This document shows, in pieces, positions 1 through 7,692 of a stretch of 64,000 nt of DNA. Every line of letters starts with the position of its first letter. The stretch's first letter is position 1. Under the pieces are notes generated by a model. It was given only the letters and a program-made list of their open reading frames with translations, did not search any database and was not told the DNA's origin. Source of the DNA: an uncultured Clostridia bacterium (GTDB lineage: Bacteria > Bacillota > Clostridia > TANB77 > CAG-508); NCBI GenBank assembly GCA_944388805.1, contig CALXKE010000006.1, forward strand, positions 1 to 64,000, given 5' to 3'. A program made the translations under genes and the position numbers.

Positions 1-563
1 GCTGTTCCACATCTTGGGCAATATGGCATAACTTTATGTCCTTCATAAAGTAATCCTTTTTCCCACATTTGTTTTAAAGCCCACCATACAGATTCGATAT
101 ATTCATTATGATACGTAACATATGGATTATCCATATCTACCCAGAATCCAACTTTATTTGTCATTTCTTCCCATAAATGAACATATTCAAAAACGCTTTC
201 TTTACATTGTTTTACGAATTTTTCTACACCATATTCTTCGATTTGTTGTTTTCCTGAAATACCTAACTTTTTCTCTATTTCTAGTTCTACTGGTAATCCA
301 TGTGTATCCCAACCAGCTTTTCTGATAACTCTATATCCTTTCATGACTTTATATCTTGGAATTAAGTCTTTCATAACTCTTGTTTCAATATGTCCAACAT
401 GTGGTTTTCCATTTGCTGTTGGAGGTCCATCATAAAAGGTAAAATATCTTTTTCCTTGATTTCCGTTAAGGCTTTTCTTTATGATGTCTTTATCCTTCCA
501 CATTTTGGCAACATCATTTTCCATTCCGACAAAACCATTTTGCAATTCTACTTTTTTGTACAT
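1..563 (-). CDS. ileS: Isoleucyl-tRNA synthetase, N-terminal part (cut by window edge)
   Basis: Charges tRNA-Ile with isoleucine in the cytoplasm. Only the first 187 codons are present; the 3' end lies beyond position 1. The class I HIGH-type motif is visible ([12 protein letters not shown], about residues 46-57), followed by [12 protein letters not shown], which is typical of the IleS/ValS/LeuS group. The NGKPHVGH form and the [17 protein letters not shown] context favour IleS. A first zinc-ligand-like CPRC is seen just before the cut. The start is set by AAGGAGG 8 bases upstream of ATG. The gene sits behind a T-box leader, which fits an aminoacyl-tRNA synthetase. Family call is firm; IleS over ValS is supported by context. 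Confidence 0.93.
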   Translation of the reverse strand, partial: MYKKVELQNGFVGMENDVAKMWKDKDIIKKSLNGNQGKRYFTFYDGPPTANGKPHVGHIETRVMKDLIPRYKVMKGYRVIRKAGWDTHGLPVELEIEKKLGISGKQQIEEYGVEKFVKQCKESVFEYVHLWEEMTNKVGFWVDMDNPYVTYHNEYIESVWWALKQMWEKGLLYEGHKVMPYCPRCGT

Positions 564-633
564 ACAAATTCCTCCTTTATATTTTTTATGTTTTTAAAAT
601 TATAAACTTTTATTTATAAGATGCTGATTTTCA

Positions 634-719
634 TTGTATAGGAAAAATCGACTTTTATCTTGGCCTTGTTTAAGATTTTTCCGTATACAACAAGGTTAAG
701 CTTCTTATATTCGTGAAGT
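634..719. repeat. Dispersed palindromic repeat, copy A (TTGTATAGG family)
   Basis: The arms TTGTATAGGAAAAATC (634-649) and GATTTTTCCGTATACAA (674-690) form an imperfect hairpin, followed by a conserved tail ending in CTTCTTATA. Related copies lie at 6691, 15368, 19044, 39235 and 40886. This copy is inside the leader between the T-box terminator and the ileS start. Two further hairpins lie beside it: one around CTGCGAAGCAG (about 714-740) and one with GTGCGT...AACGCAC arms (about 743-775). The second partly recurs next to the copy at 19 kb. Confidence 0.75.
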
Positions 720-796
720 ACTGCGAAGCAGTCTTCACATTTGTGCGTCGAAATCTTTGATTTCGCTAACGCACGCTTTTCTTATTTGTTTTAATC

Positions 797-1062
797 AAAA
801 AAAGCTATTTACATCCTATAACTTAGGACGAAATAGCTTTACTTTCCGCGGTACCACCTATTTTAACTAATTAATTCTCTTTTAATTAGTTCTCTCATTT
901 ATCTTTAACGCAGATTTACGACTATACTTACTTTCATTTCAGTTTAGTAACAGTTAGGGGATAATAAATAGAATTTACTTACCAAATTCACAGCTACCTT
1001 TGGCTCTCTTTAAGATATTATGCCATTTATCGTGTCCTGACTATTGTTTTTTCTATATTATG
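797..1062 (-). promoter_or_regulatory. T-box riboswitch leader of ileS
   Basis: On the minus strand the leader contains the T-box core TGGTACCGCGG (about 846-858), which pairs with the uncharged tRNA acceptor end. It is followed by a strong intrinsic terminator: stem arms AAGCTATTT/AAATAGCTT at about 802-840 and a U-tract at 797-803. Upstream are stem I elements including AGAGAGCC and GGTAGCTG. An AUC triplet near 951-961 is a possible isoleucine specifier, but I could not fold stem I with certainty. Expected action: uncharged tRNA-Ile stabilises the antiterminator and allows ileS transcription. Confidence 0.9.
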
Positions 1063-1068
1063 TTCATT

Positions 1069-1096
1069 ATTATATCATGTTTTTTAGATTTTTCAA
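1069..1096 (-). promoter_or_regulatory. SigA-type promoter of the ileS T-box transcript
   Basis: On the minus strand TTGAAA (1091-1096) and TATAAT (1069-1074) are separated by 16 bases. This places the transcript start near 1062, just before the T-box leader. Confidence 0.65.
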
Positions 1097-1178
1097 GTGA
1101 TTTTTGATTATTTTATGAATTTTCTAAAATGAATCATCATACTTTTTGATTATATTCACGAATTTATTTGTCCATCTA

Positions 1179-2063
1179 TTACAATTCTTTAATTTCTTCT
1201 TCAGTTAAACCTGTTATCTCAATTATATATGCAATATCTGTACCTTTTTCTTTCATTTTCTTAGCAATTTCTTTTCTATCTTGTTTTTTGCCTTCTTCTA
1301 TCCCTTTTCTTCTTGCTTCATACATTTCTGTGTTATAGGTTAACCTACTCCTTTCTCTAATTTCATATAATTCTCTTTCGTATTCATCTGCACTCATTTG
1401 TGTTAATTGTTCTACTGCTTCTTTAATTTCTTCATTCTCTTTTTTGCATTCTTCCATCATTTTTCTATCTCCCCCAATCACATATAACCATTTTTCTAGT
1501 AAATCTGCTACCTTTAGTTTCTTTTTCTTAAACTTTGGTAATTCTATGATATAGTATTTTACCATGTCTGTTAAATATTCTTCTTCTTTTCCATATCCCA
1601 TATTGACGTATCTGATTTCTTCTGTTTTCTCATATTTTAACATAGCTAAACTTAAGTATGCATTTCTTTTTACAACATTATCATTTATGATACATATCAC
1701 AATTGTATCTTTTGCTTTTTGATATTTTTCTGATACTTTTATTTCTCCTGCTATTAGCTTTGCATTATATACCACTAATCTTCTTTCTAAGGCCGTTGTA
1801 TTTCCTACTTGTAATTCAACATCTATAATGGTGTTTTCATTTATTTCTGCTTTGATATCTAATATGCTTAATTTTTCATCAATTGCTTCTTTTGGTATTT
1901 CCGGATTTTTTACTTCTATTTTTTGTATACTAATTTTTAAAATTGCTTCTAATAAGCTTTTTAATATTCTTTCATTTCCACATTTCCCAAATATTCTTTT
2001 GAATACATAATCATTTGATAATGGTAGCATATCTACTTCTTTTAATTTGTTTAAATTGCTCAT
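1179..2063 (-). CDS. Rpn/PD-(D/E)XK family nuclease-transposase-like protein
   Basis: 294 residues resembling the Rpn group (PDDEXK_2, often annotated as putative transposase, PD-(D/E)XK nuclease family). The usual opening PLSNDYVFKRIFG is at residues 14-26. The nuclease core is visible as D69 (SILDIKAE) and the E-x-Q triad form DVELQ (E83, Q85). The C-terminus has the charged IEEGKKQDRKEIAKKM tail and the helical ITGLTEEEIKEL end typical of the group. Family members are linked to RecA-independent recombination and may move DNA horizontally. The start uses AAAGGAGA 7-8 bases upstream. It stands alone between AT-rich gaps; no inverted repeats suggestive of a cargo element were seen directly around it. 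Confidence 0.85.
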   Translation of the reverse strand: MSNLNKLKEVDMLPLSNDYVFKRIFGKCGNERILKSLLEAILKISIQKIEVKNPEIPKEAIDEKLSILDIKAEINENTIIDVELQVGNTTALERRLVVYNAKLIAGEIKVSEKYQKAKDTIVICIINDNVVKRNAYLSLAMLKYEKTEEIRYVNMGYGKEEEYLTDMVKYYIIELPKFKKKKLKVADLLEKWLYVIGGDRKMMEECKKENEEIKEAVEQLTQMSADEYERELYEIRERSRLTYNTEMYEARRKGIEEGKKQDRKEIAKKMKEKGTDIAYIIEITGLTEEEIKEL

Positions 2064-2506
2064 TTATCTTCTCCTTTCATTCTATCAAGTTTCTTCTGCT
2101 TATTCAACAAACAAATCTGATTTTTCTTTATAAAAATACATTAGAAATATTTTTATTAATACTAATCTATTTTTAAGTTACGATATAATATAAAAGTCAC
2201 AATATATAGGAATTTTAAAAAGATATAAAATAATAGAAGTTCATTAATAAAAATATGAAATAAAACTAAAAAACTTAAAAAATAGACAAAAAATTAAGAA
2301 GATGAAATTATACATTATTTATTTTATTATTAAATTATATGAACATTTGTGAAAAACAATTTTAGATAAAAATATCATTTAATTAAACTTTTTCTTATGC
2401 TGAATACTAAATTTTATGAATAAAAATATCTCTAATTATATTTCCATTATCTTACAATATAATTAGAGATTTTGCAATATATTCATATAAATTTATGTAT
2501 TGCATT
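2064..2506. other. AT-rich intergenic gap with one terminator
   Basis: About 440 bases, strongly AT-rich, with no credible ORF on either strand. It holds one hairpin at about 2423-2475 (arms around CTCTAATTATATT/AATATAATTAGAG). On the minus strand this lies just past the stop of the membrane protein ending at 2507 and can act as its terminator. Confidence 0.6.
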
Positions 2507-2926
2507 TTAAAATATTTTATTAAATTGTGTTCCTACCCAACTCCAATAAATTCCTAATCCTATGATAGTTGCTAATATATTCATTAAAAGATATATTTTC
2601 GTACTAGCTTTCCCTTTTCGTTTCATATATATATTAATAGGAACTAATAATAATAAATAAACAACAAATAGAAACAAGCCTATCATGGCATTTAAACCTT
2701 CTTCACTTTCTGGTACATAATATCCACTTCCCTTAGGCTGGTTTGAAAAGAACATATAAAATAATATAAAAAATATAGTATCCATAAATCCCATAAAACC
2801 ATTAAATATGACAGATAATGTTGACATGATATATTTTTTTGGTTTTTCTTTAAATTTTATGAATCCAATGATTACACAAATCAATATATAAATCATTAAT
2901 CCTGCTAATATTTTTAATAATACCAT
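2507..2926 (-). CDS. Small multi-pass membrane protein
   Basis: 139 residues with about four hydrophobic segments (near 5-23, 40-60, 80-97 and 111-130). I do not recognise the family. The third and fourth segments, PINIYMKRKG...IYLLMNILATIIG, closely match the end of the 100-residue protein at 3453-3755 (PLNIYLKKKS...LYIILNISSYILG), so the two are paralogues. It lies in a minus-strand run of three small membrane proteins. The start has a GGGG-type Shine-Dalgarno upstream. No function can be assigned. Confidence 0.65.
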   Translation of the reverse strand: MVLLKILAGLMIYILICVIIGFIKFKEKPKKYIMSTLSVIFNGFMGFMDTIFFILFYMFFSNQPKGSGYYVPESEEGLNAMIGLFLFVVYLLLLVPINIYMKRKGKASTKIYLLMNILATIIGLGIYWSWVGTQFNKIF

Positions 2927-2972
2927 TTCTTTTCCCCTTTTCCATATATATTCTTTTGTTAAGATTTATAAC

Positions 2973-3341
2973 TTATTGTATTAATGCCATAATAATTAGT
3001 AATATTATTCTAATAAATAAAATTAACATGATTGCTATTATGACTAATGTTATTAAGCACAAAAATATTCTCTTTATGCCTTCAAACTTATTATGTATTT
3101 TTTTGAATAAATTTGTTAATAAATACTCTAACCAAACTACTGGTATTAATAAAATTGCCCATATTAATACACCCCATCTGAATAATCCTCCTATTATTGA
3201 ACCTGCATTTTCATATGGATGATGGTTAGAACCAATCTCTGACCAAGTAGATTGCATTTTTATATATAAACATATATCTAGAAGTATTAGTACTATTGAT
3301 AAAATAATAGTTATTCTTTTTAATATATTTTTGTTTTTCAT
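2973..3341 (-). CDS. Small membrane protein
   Basis: 122 residues with an N-terminal membrane segment (about 8-25), a short external-looking loop with HHPYENAG, a second segment (about 50-70) and a very hydrophobic C-terminus (about 92-118). Not recognised. It is on the same strand as two paralogous small membrane proteins on either side and may be cotranscribed with them. The start has TGGAGAT upstream. Confidence 0.6.
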   Translation of the reverse strand: MKNKNILKRITIILSIVLILLDICLYIKMQSTWSEIGSNHHPYENAGSIIGGLFRWGVLIWAILLIPVVWLEYLLTNLFKKIHNKFEGIKRIFLCLITLVIIAIMLILFIRIILLIIMALIQ

Positions 3342-3452
3342 AATTTATCTCCAGTTTTATCATTTTCTATAATAATGTAATTTCTTCTATGAAACCTGTT
3401 ATTCCTTTTGTCTTTTTTAATTGTAATTTGTCCTAAAGTTAAAATAATTATT

Positions 3453-3755
3453 TTATGTTATAAATATATATAATCCATAACCCAATATATATGATGAAAT
3501 ATTTAAAATAATATATAGTATAATATTTGTTTTTGATTTTTTCTTTAAATAAATATTTAATGGAATTAATAAAATTATAGATATTAGAATTATTGCAATT
3601 TCAATATAATTCTTATAATTTATCATTGACCAAGATATACATAAAAAAATTAAAAAACTAAAAAAGCCTATTGTAAAGTTATATACTAATGCACTAATTA
3701 GAAATAAAGTATTTTTTAATTTTCCATTGTTTTTATGTATTATATTATTATTCAT
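3453..3755 (-). CDS. Small membrane protein, paralogue of the protein at 2507-2926
   Basis: 100 residues from the start chosen here. An upstream in-frame ATG exists at 3788, but AGGAGG lies 8 bases before the ATG at 3755 and that is the better start. Three to four membrane segments; the C-terminal half (PLNIYLKKKS and following) matches the 139-residue protein downstream. Function unknown. Confidence 0.6.
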   Translation of the reverse strand: MNNNIIHKNNGKLKNTLFLISALVYNFTIGFFSFLIFLCISWSMINYKNYIEIAIILISIILLIPLNIYLKKKSKTNIILYIILNISSYILGYGLYIFIT

Positions 3756-3830
3756 TAGAAAAAACCTCCTATATATTGTAATTTGCATTTATGATTTTTA
3801 TAACTTTCATATAAAATCTTTCTATATTTA

Positions 3831-3860
3831 TTGACTTTTTAATTATAAATGGATTATAAT
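3831..3860 (+). promoter_or_regulatory. Promoter of the short antisense-type RNA
   Basis: TTGACT (3831-3836) and TATAAT (3855-3860) with an 18-base spacer. It points right, towards the convergent small peptide gene, and no ORF follows it before the terminator. Confidence 0.65.
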
Positions 3861-3866
3861 AAATAT

Positions 3867-3952
3867 AGGAAATGACAAATCCACAAACGTGGTTTTGCCG
3901 AATAGAGTTTAACTCACATCTACTCGTCAAAGTACAGATGTGAGCTTTTTTT
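3867..3952 (+). ncRNA. Putative antitoxin RNA of a type I toxin-antitoxin-like locus
   Basis: A transcript of about 85 bases is predicted from a promoter at 3831-3860 to an intrinsic terminator (stem CTCACATCT 3913-3921 / AGATGTGAG 3936-3944, then a T-run to 3952). It has no ORF. It converges on the 37-residue peptide gene and shares the terminator region with the 3' end of that mRNA. The segment with CACATCTACTCGT (near 3913-3927) is repeated in direct orientation at 4111-4128 (CACATCTGCTTGT). The RNA is therefore partly complementary to the peptide mRNA leader. This is the layout of par/Fst-type loci; function is inferred. Confidence 0.6.
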
Positions 3953-4064
3953 ATTTATGTAGTTGCTTATCAACCCAGTTCTTGTAAAGAACTGCTGTCA
4001 AGGCAACGTTTAATGTTAAAGAAAAAATCAATGCTATTATGAAAAATAGTATTACTTTAACCAT
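3951..4064 (-). CDS. 37-residue hydrophobic peptide, putative type I toxin
   Basis: The peptide begins MVKVILFFIIALIFSLTL, has one membrane span (about residues 3-27) and ends with the polar tail YKNWVDKQLHK. This is the shape of small membrane toxins of the Fst/Ldr and clostridial type I groups, although I see no decisive family motif. AAGGGTGG lies 8 bases before this ATG; a second ATG at 4070 is too close to it. The mRNA leader contains a GTGG...CCAC hairpin just upstream of the ribosome-binding site. The gene converges on a short RNA with its own promoter and a shared terminator. Expected role: membrane depolarisation when not repressed. Confidence 0.6.
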   Translation of the reverse strand: MVKVILFFIIALIFSLTLNVALTAVLYKNWVDKQLHK

Positions 4065-4146
4065 AAACATCACCACCCTTCCTACGAAGAATCGTAAAAT
4101 TGGTGGCAAAAACCACATCTGCTTGTTCTCATTTCCTATGTTACTT

Positions 4147-4175
4147 ATTCTACAATATTTTTCTTATTTTGTCTA
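4147..4175 (-). promoter_or_regulatory. Promoter of the putative toxin mRNA
   Basis: On the minus strand TAGACA (4170-4175) and TAGAAT (4147-4152) are separated by exactly 17 bases. The mRNA would start near 4140 with a leader of about 75 bases. The first bases (GGAAATGA) resemble the first bases of the opposing RNA. Confidence 0.6.
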
Positions 4176-4229
4176 TAATTTTTATTAAATTTATAAATAT
4201 ATTTTAATCCCCAAGTTACTGTTTGTAAC

Positions 4230-4303
4230 AAAATGTCGGAAAGGTTGAATATATATTATTTTTCATACCTTGCAATATATATTTAACCTTTCCGACATTT
4301 TCG
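4230..4303. terminator. Long inverted repeat, terminator of the anti-sigma operon
   Basis: Arms of about 25 bases (AAAATGTCGGAAAGGTT... and its complement) flank a short AT loop just past the anti-sigma stop at 4324. It is longer than an ordinary terminator and could serve both directions. Confidence 0.7.
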
Positions 4304-4323
4304 TTTGAACTATATCTAAAAAA

Positions 4324-5268
4324 TTATTCTTTTATCATATCTTCCATGTTTAAAGTTGTATTTTCTATTGTGTAATTGGATAAGTCAGGAACCTCTACAT
4401 CCTCATCTGTAACAATATCAAATTCATATTTATATGACTGTATTGTATCTCTAATTTCTTTTACTACATTTGTACCCATAAAAAATGATTTTGCACCACC
4501 TCTATTAATTTCTCTTATTGGCAAGCCTGTTTCTTTATCTATCCATATTTCCCATCTATTATTTTCTGACCTATTTTTTAATATATAATATTCTTTTCCA
4601 TAATCATAAGTATCTGTATTTATTGAATAAACAAAAGTTGTTCCTATTTTTGCAAACAAACTATTTCTGCCAGTAACAAAAGGCACATTTTTAATATTCT
4701 TATTTTTCATTTCAGGGACATCACCTTTTTCAATTACTGCTTTTTTATCTGTTTCGTTTATATATGTTCGTTCATCAGAATTGCTATTTGCATATTCGAT
4801 ACTTTTTGTTTCTACACCATTGTCCGAATAAATCATCCAAATCGACTTATATTTTCCATCTTTATAATACTCTTTTGTAATTGAAGTCTCATTATTTCCT
4901 AACATTTGACTTGTTTCTTTATAAAAATTATTTGATTGTAATGATTTTTCTGCTCTGTTCATTATACTATTTATTTTTATAAAGTTATTCAAAAATATAA
5001 CAAATGCTATTAATACAATTATTCCAATGGCTAACAATACAGATTTTACTCTTGTCTTAATTCTAATTTTCTTTAGATAATTTAACTCTATTTGTTCTCT
5101 ATTATCTTTTTGTTTCATATCATCTTGAATATGTTTTAATTCCAGTTGGCATTCTTCACATTCCTTTAGATGGTTTTCAACTAGCTTTTTTGATTCTGGA
5201 TTTAATACACCATCAACATAATTCATTAATAAATCTTGGACGATTTCACATTCTTTTTTATTTTTCAT
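4324..5268 (-). CDS. Membrane-anchored anti-sigma factor with zinc-finger (zf-HC2) domain
   Basis: 314 residues. The cytoplasmic N-terminus carries the anti-sigma zinc motif (C7 and H33-x3-C37-x2-C40). It is followed by one membrane segment (about 74-94) and an extracytoplasmic domain of roughly 210 residues that I do not recognise. It should hold the ECF sigma factor inactive at the membrane until an envelope signal arrives. The gene overlaps the sigma gene by 11 bases, so translation is probably coupled. The external part has a lipoprotein-sensor-like make-up, but no named domain can be claimed. Confidence 0.85.
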   Translation of the reverse strand: MKNKKECEIVQDLLMNYVDGVLNPESKKLVENHLKECEECQLELKHIQDDMKQKDNREQIELNYLKKIRIKTRVKSVLLAIGIIVLIAFVIFLNNFIKINSIMNRAEKSLQSNNFYKETSQMLGNNETSITKEYYKDGKYKSIWMIYSDNGVETKSIEYANSNSDERTYINETDKKAVIEKGDVPEMKNKNIKNVPFVTGRNSLFAKIGTTFVYSINTDTYDYGKEYYILKNRSENNRWEIWIDKETGLPIREINRGGAKSFFMGTNVVKEIRDTIQSYKYEFDIVTDEDVEVPDLSNYTIENTTLNMEDMIKE

Positions 5269-5752
5269 TTTTATTTTCCTCCCTTATTTTTTGTTTGGCT
5301 CTATAAAATGTAACTCTTGTCCAGTTTGCTGTTTTTCCAAGTACTTCTCCTATTTCCTCATAACTTAAATTGCCTACCATTCTTAAATACATGACTTCTC
5401 TTGATTTTTCATCAAGTTTTTGCATATCTTTAAATAGTTTTAATTTTTCTTCTTTTTCACAGATAGTTTCTTCCAAAGATTCATCATCCAACACAGTATC
5501 TTTTATTTCTTCAAAAGATATATTAACATTTTTCTTCTTTTTCTTTAATTCTTTATACCATAGATGTTTTGCTATTTGACATAGCCAAACAGATAGTTTA
5601 CATTCTCCTCTAAATTTTTTTATATCTTCAACAGCTAGAGCAAAAGTTTCTTGGGTTAATTCTTCAGAAATATCTTTATTTTGCGTTAAGCAGAATAAGT
5701 ATTTATATACAGTTGTAGAATATTCTTTATATATTTTTTCCATATTCTGCAT
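5258..5752 (-). CDS. ECF-type RNA polymerase sigma factor
   Basis: 164 residues of sigma-70 family, ECF size. Region 2 (about residues 7-70) includes the helix ISEELTQETFALAVEDIKKFRGECKLSVWLCQIAKHLWY. Region 4 (about 105-158) includes SREVMYLRMVGNLSYEEIGEVLGKTANWTRVTFYRAKQKI, a clear helix-turn-helix. No region 3 or 1. It overlaps the zf-HC2 anti-sigma gene. On the minus strand TGTAAC at 5801-5806 is an AAC-type -35 candidate for autoregulation, but I cannot identify a matching -10. Regulon unknown; the nearby small membrane proteins are possible members. Confidence 0.92.
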   Translation of the reverse strand: MQNMEKIYKEYSTTVYKYLFCLTQNKDISEELTQETFALAVEDIKKFRGECKLSVWLCQIAKHLWYKELKKKKKNVNISFEEIKDTVLDDESLEETICEKEEKLKLFKDMQKLDEKSREVMYLRMVGNLSYEEIGEVLGKTANWTRVTFYRAKQKIREENKNEK

Positions 5753-5890
5753 AACTTTTCTACCTCCTTCTATATAATAAGGGAACTTTTTTCATATTTT
5801 GTTACAAAAAATAAATATTTTTTTCATGTTATCAAATTTTTAAAAGCAGATAATTAATACTTAATTATCTGCTTTTAACTACACTTTCTA

Positions 5891-6661
5891 TTATACACCA
5901 ACAGTTGAGAAACCATTATCAACATGAATAACCTCTCCAGTAATGGCACTTGACATATCACTAAATAAAAATGCTGTAGCATTTCCAACTTGATTGATTG
6001 TAACATTTTTATGTAATGGTGCTCTTTCTTCGACAATATCTAATATTGAACCAAAATCTTTGATTCCTTTTGCTGATAATGTTTTAATTGGTCCAGCTGA
6101 AATAGCATTAATTCTATATCCGTCTTTTCCTAAATCTCTTGCTAAGTATCTAATGCTTGCTTCTAATGCTGCTTTAGCAACTCCCATAACATTATATCCT
6201 TCAATTGCTTTTTCTGAACCATAATATGTATATGTAACAATGCTTGCTCCTTCATTTAGCATTTCTTTTTCTCTTGCCATTCTAACAATAGCAACTAATG
6301 AATAGCTACTCACATCTTGTGCATGTGCATATCCAGCTCTTGAAGTCAAGATAAAATCATTTCTTAAATCTTCTGTATTTGCATGTGCAATGGCATGTAG
6401 TAATCCATCTATTTTTCCATGATCTTTTTTGATTTCTTCTAAACATTTGTCTATATCTTCATCTTTACTTACATCATTACATACATAAACACTTGCTCCT
6501 GGCATATCTTTTACTAAATCTTTTACTTTATCTACGCTGTCTGCTGAACAAGTACAAATCACTTCTGCTCCTTGTTCATAAGCTGATTGTACTGCTCCCC
6601 ATGCAATACTCCATTTGTTTCTTACTCCCATAATCACTACTTTTTTACCTTCTAATAACAT
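5891..6661 (-). CDS. fabI: Enoyl-[acyl-carrier-protein] reductase (NADH), FabI type
   Basis: Reduces trans-2-enoyl-ACP in the last step of each fatty-acid elongation cycle. 256 residues of the divergent short-chain dehydrogenase fold. The nucleotide-binding motif is GVRNKWSIAWG (12-22). The FabI catalytic pair Y156-x6-K163 is present in YNVMGVAK, and SAGPIKTLSA (188-197) is typical of FabI. RBS TAGGAGG lies upstream. It is the last gene of accC-accD-accA-fabI. Many clostridia use FabK instead, so a FabI here predicts sensitivity to FabI-directed inhibitors (inference). Confidence 0.95.
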   Translation of the reverse strand: MLLEGKKVVIMGVRNKWSIAWGAVQSAYEQGAEVICTCSADSVDKVKDLVKDMPGASVYVCNDVSKDEDIDKCLEEIKKDHGKIDGLLHAIAHANTEDLRNDFILTSRAGYAHAQDVSSYSLVAIVRMAREKEMLNEGASIVTYTYYGSEKAIEGYNVMGVAKAALEASIRYLARDLGKDGYRINAISAGPIKTLSAKGIKDFGSILDIVEERAPLHKNVTINQVGNATAFLFSDMSSAITGEVIHVDNGFSTVGV

Positions 6662-6690
6662 TTTAAAATCCTCCTAAATTATATTTTTTA

Positions 6691-6764
6691 TTGTATCGAA
6701 AAAATCCGTCCTTATCTTACTTTTGTATAAGATTTTTTCGTAAACAACATTTGCGTTTCTTATA
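6691..6764. repeat. Dispersed palindromic repeat, copy B
   Basis: TTGTATCGAAAAAATC (from 6691) pairs with GATTTTTTCGTAAACAA (6731-6747), followed by the TTTCTTATA tail. It fills the gap between accA and fabI. Confidence 0.7.
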
Positions 6765-6771
6765 TTTTATT

Positions 6772-7563
6772 CTAGCACATTGTTCTAAATTTTTCATATC
6801 GATTTTCTACTAATTCTTTTTTAGATAATGTGCTTAGCTCTTTTAAACTTTTTTTGATATAAGATTTTAATTCTTTTAAAACCATTTCAATATCTTCCTG
6901 TGCACCACCTTCTGGCTCTTTTATGATTTTATCAATGATTCCAAAATCTTTTAAATCTTTCGCAGTAGCCTTCATATCTCCTGCCGCTTCTTTGGCTTTG
7001 CTTGAATCTTTATACAAAATACTAGCAAATCCTTCTGGTGACAAGATGGAATATACTGCATTTTCTAGCATAGCAATTCTATCTCCTACAGCAATAGCTA
7101 ATGCACCACCACTAGAACCTTCTCCAATGACAACACAAATAATTGGTACTTCTAATTTTGACATTTCAAATAAATTTCTAGCAATCGCTTCTCCTTGACC
7201 TCTTTCTTCTGCTCCCATTCCAGGATAAGCACCAGGTGTATCAATAAATGTAATAATTGGTCTATTGAATTTCTCTGCTTGTTTCATTAATCGTAATGCT
7301 TTTCTATATCCTTCTGGATTTGGCATACCAAAATTTCTTTCCATATTTTCTTTTGCTTTTTTTCCTTTTTGTTCTCCGATTACAGTGACTGGCATACCTT
7401 CAAATGTTGCAATTCCTCCAACAATCGCTTTATCATCTCCAAAATTTCTGTCACCATGTAATTCTATAAAATCATCAAATAGTCCATTGATATAATCTAA
7501 TGCTTTAGGTCTATCCATTTTTCTTGCAAGCATGACTCTATCCCATGCTGTTATTTTCGCCAT
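6772..7563 (-). CDS. accA: Acetyl-CoA carboxylase carboxyltransferase, alpha subunit
   Basis: Partner of AccD in transferring the carboxyl group from carboxybiotin to acetyl-CoA, giving malonyl-CoA. 263 residues, shorter than the roughly 315 of E. coli AccA because the N-terminal helical extension is trimmed. Crotonase-fold motifs are clear: [19 protein letters not shown] (32-50), [19 protein letters not shown] (105-123) and [15 protein letters not shown] (147-161). The start has AAGGAGGG upstream. It lies between accD and fabI in one operon. Confidence 0.96.
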   Translation of the reverse strand: MAKITAWDRVMLARKMDRPKALDYINGLFDDFIELHGDRNFGDDKAIVGGIATFEGMPVTVIGEQKGKKAKENMERNFGMPNPEGYRKALRLMKQAEKFNRPIITFIDTPGAYPGMGAEERGQGEAIARNLFEMSKLEVPIICVVIGEGSSGGALAIAVGDRIAMLENAVYSILSPEGFASILYKDSSKAKEAAGDMKATAKDLKDFGIIDKIIKEPEGGAQEDIEMVLKELKSYIKKSLKELSTLSKKELVENRYEKFRTMC

Positions 7564-7577
7564 ATATCTCCCTCCTT

Positions 7578-7610
7578 AGTTGCCAAAGGGGACGTGTCTT
7601 TTTGGCAACT
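7578..7610. repeat. REP-like hairpin with GGGGACG loop
   Basis: AGTTGCCAAA and TTTGGCAACT arms enclose a GGGGACGTGTC loop. A sister hairpin with the same design lies at 7656-7688 in the same gap between accD and accA. Confidence 0.65.
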
Positions 7611-7655
7611 TTCTTTTTATCTATATTCACTTTATTCCTTTATATTTTTCATTTT

Positions 7656-7688
7656 AGTTGTCAAAATGGAACATCTCATTTGACAACT
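7656..7688. repeat. REP-like hairpin, sister of the copy at 7578
   Basis: AGTTGTCAAA and TTTGACAACT arms with a loop ATGGAACATCTCA. Its arms differ from those of the first copy by compensating changes on both sides of the stem, which suggests that the stem itself is maintained. Confidence 0.6.
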
Positions 7689-7692
7689 TCTA

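Noticed and set aside
1179..2063. Insertion sequence around the Rpn-type gene
   Set aside because: No terminal inverted repeats or target duplications could be found around it.
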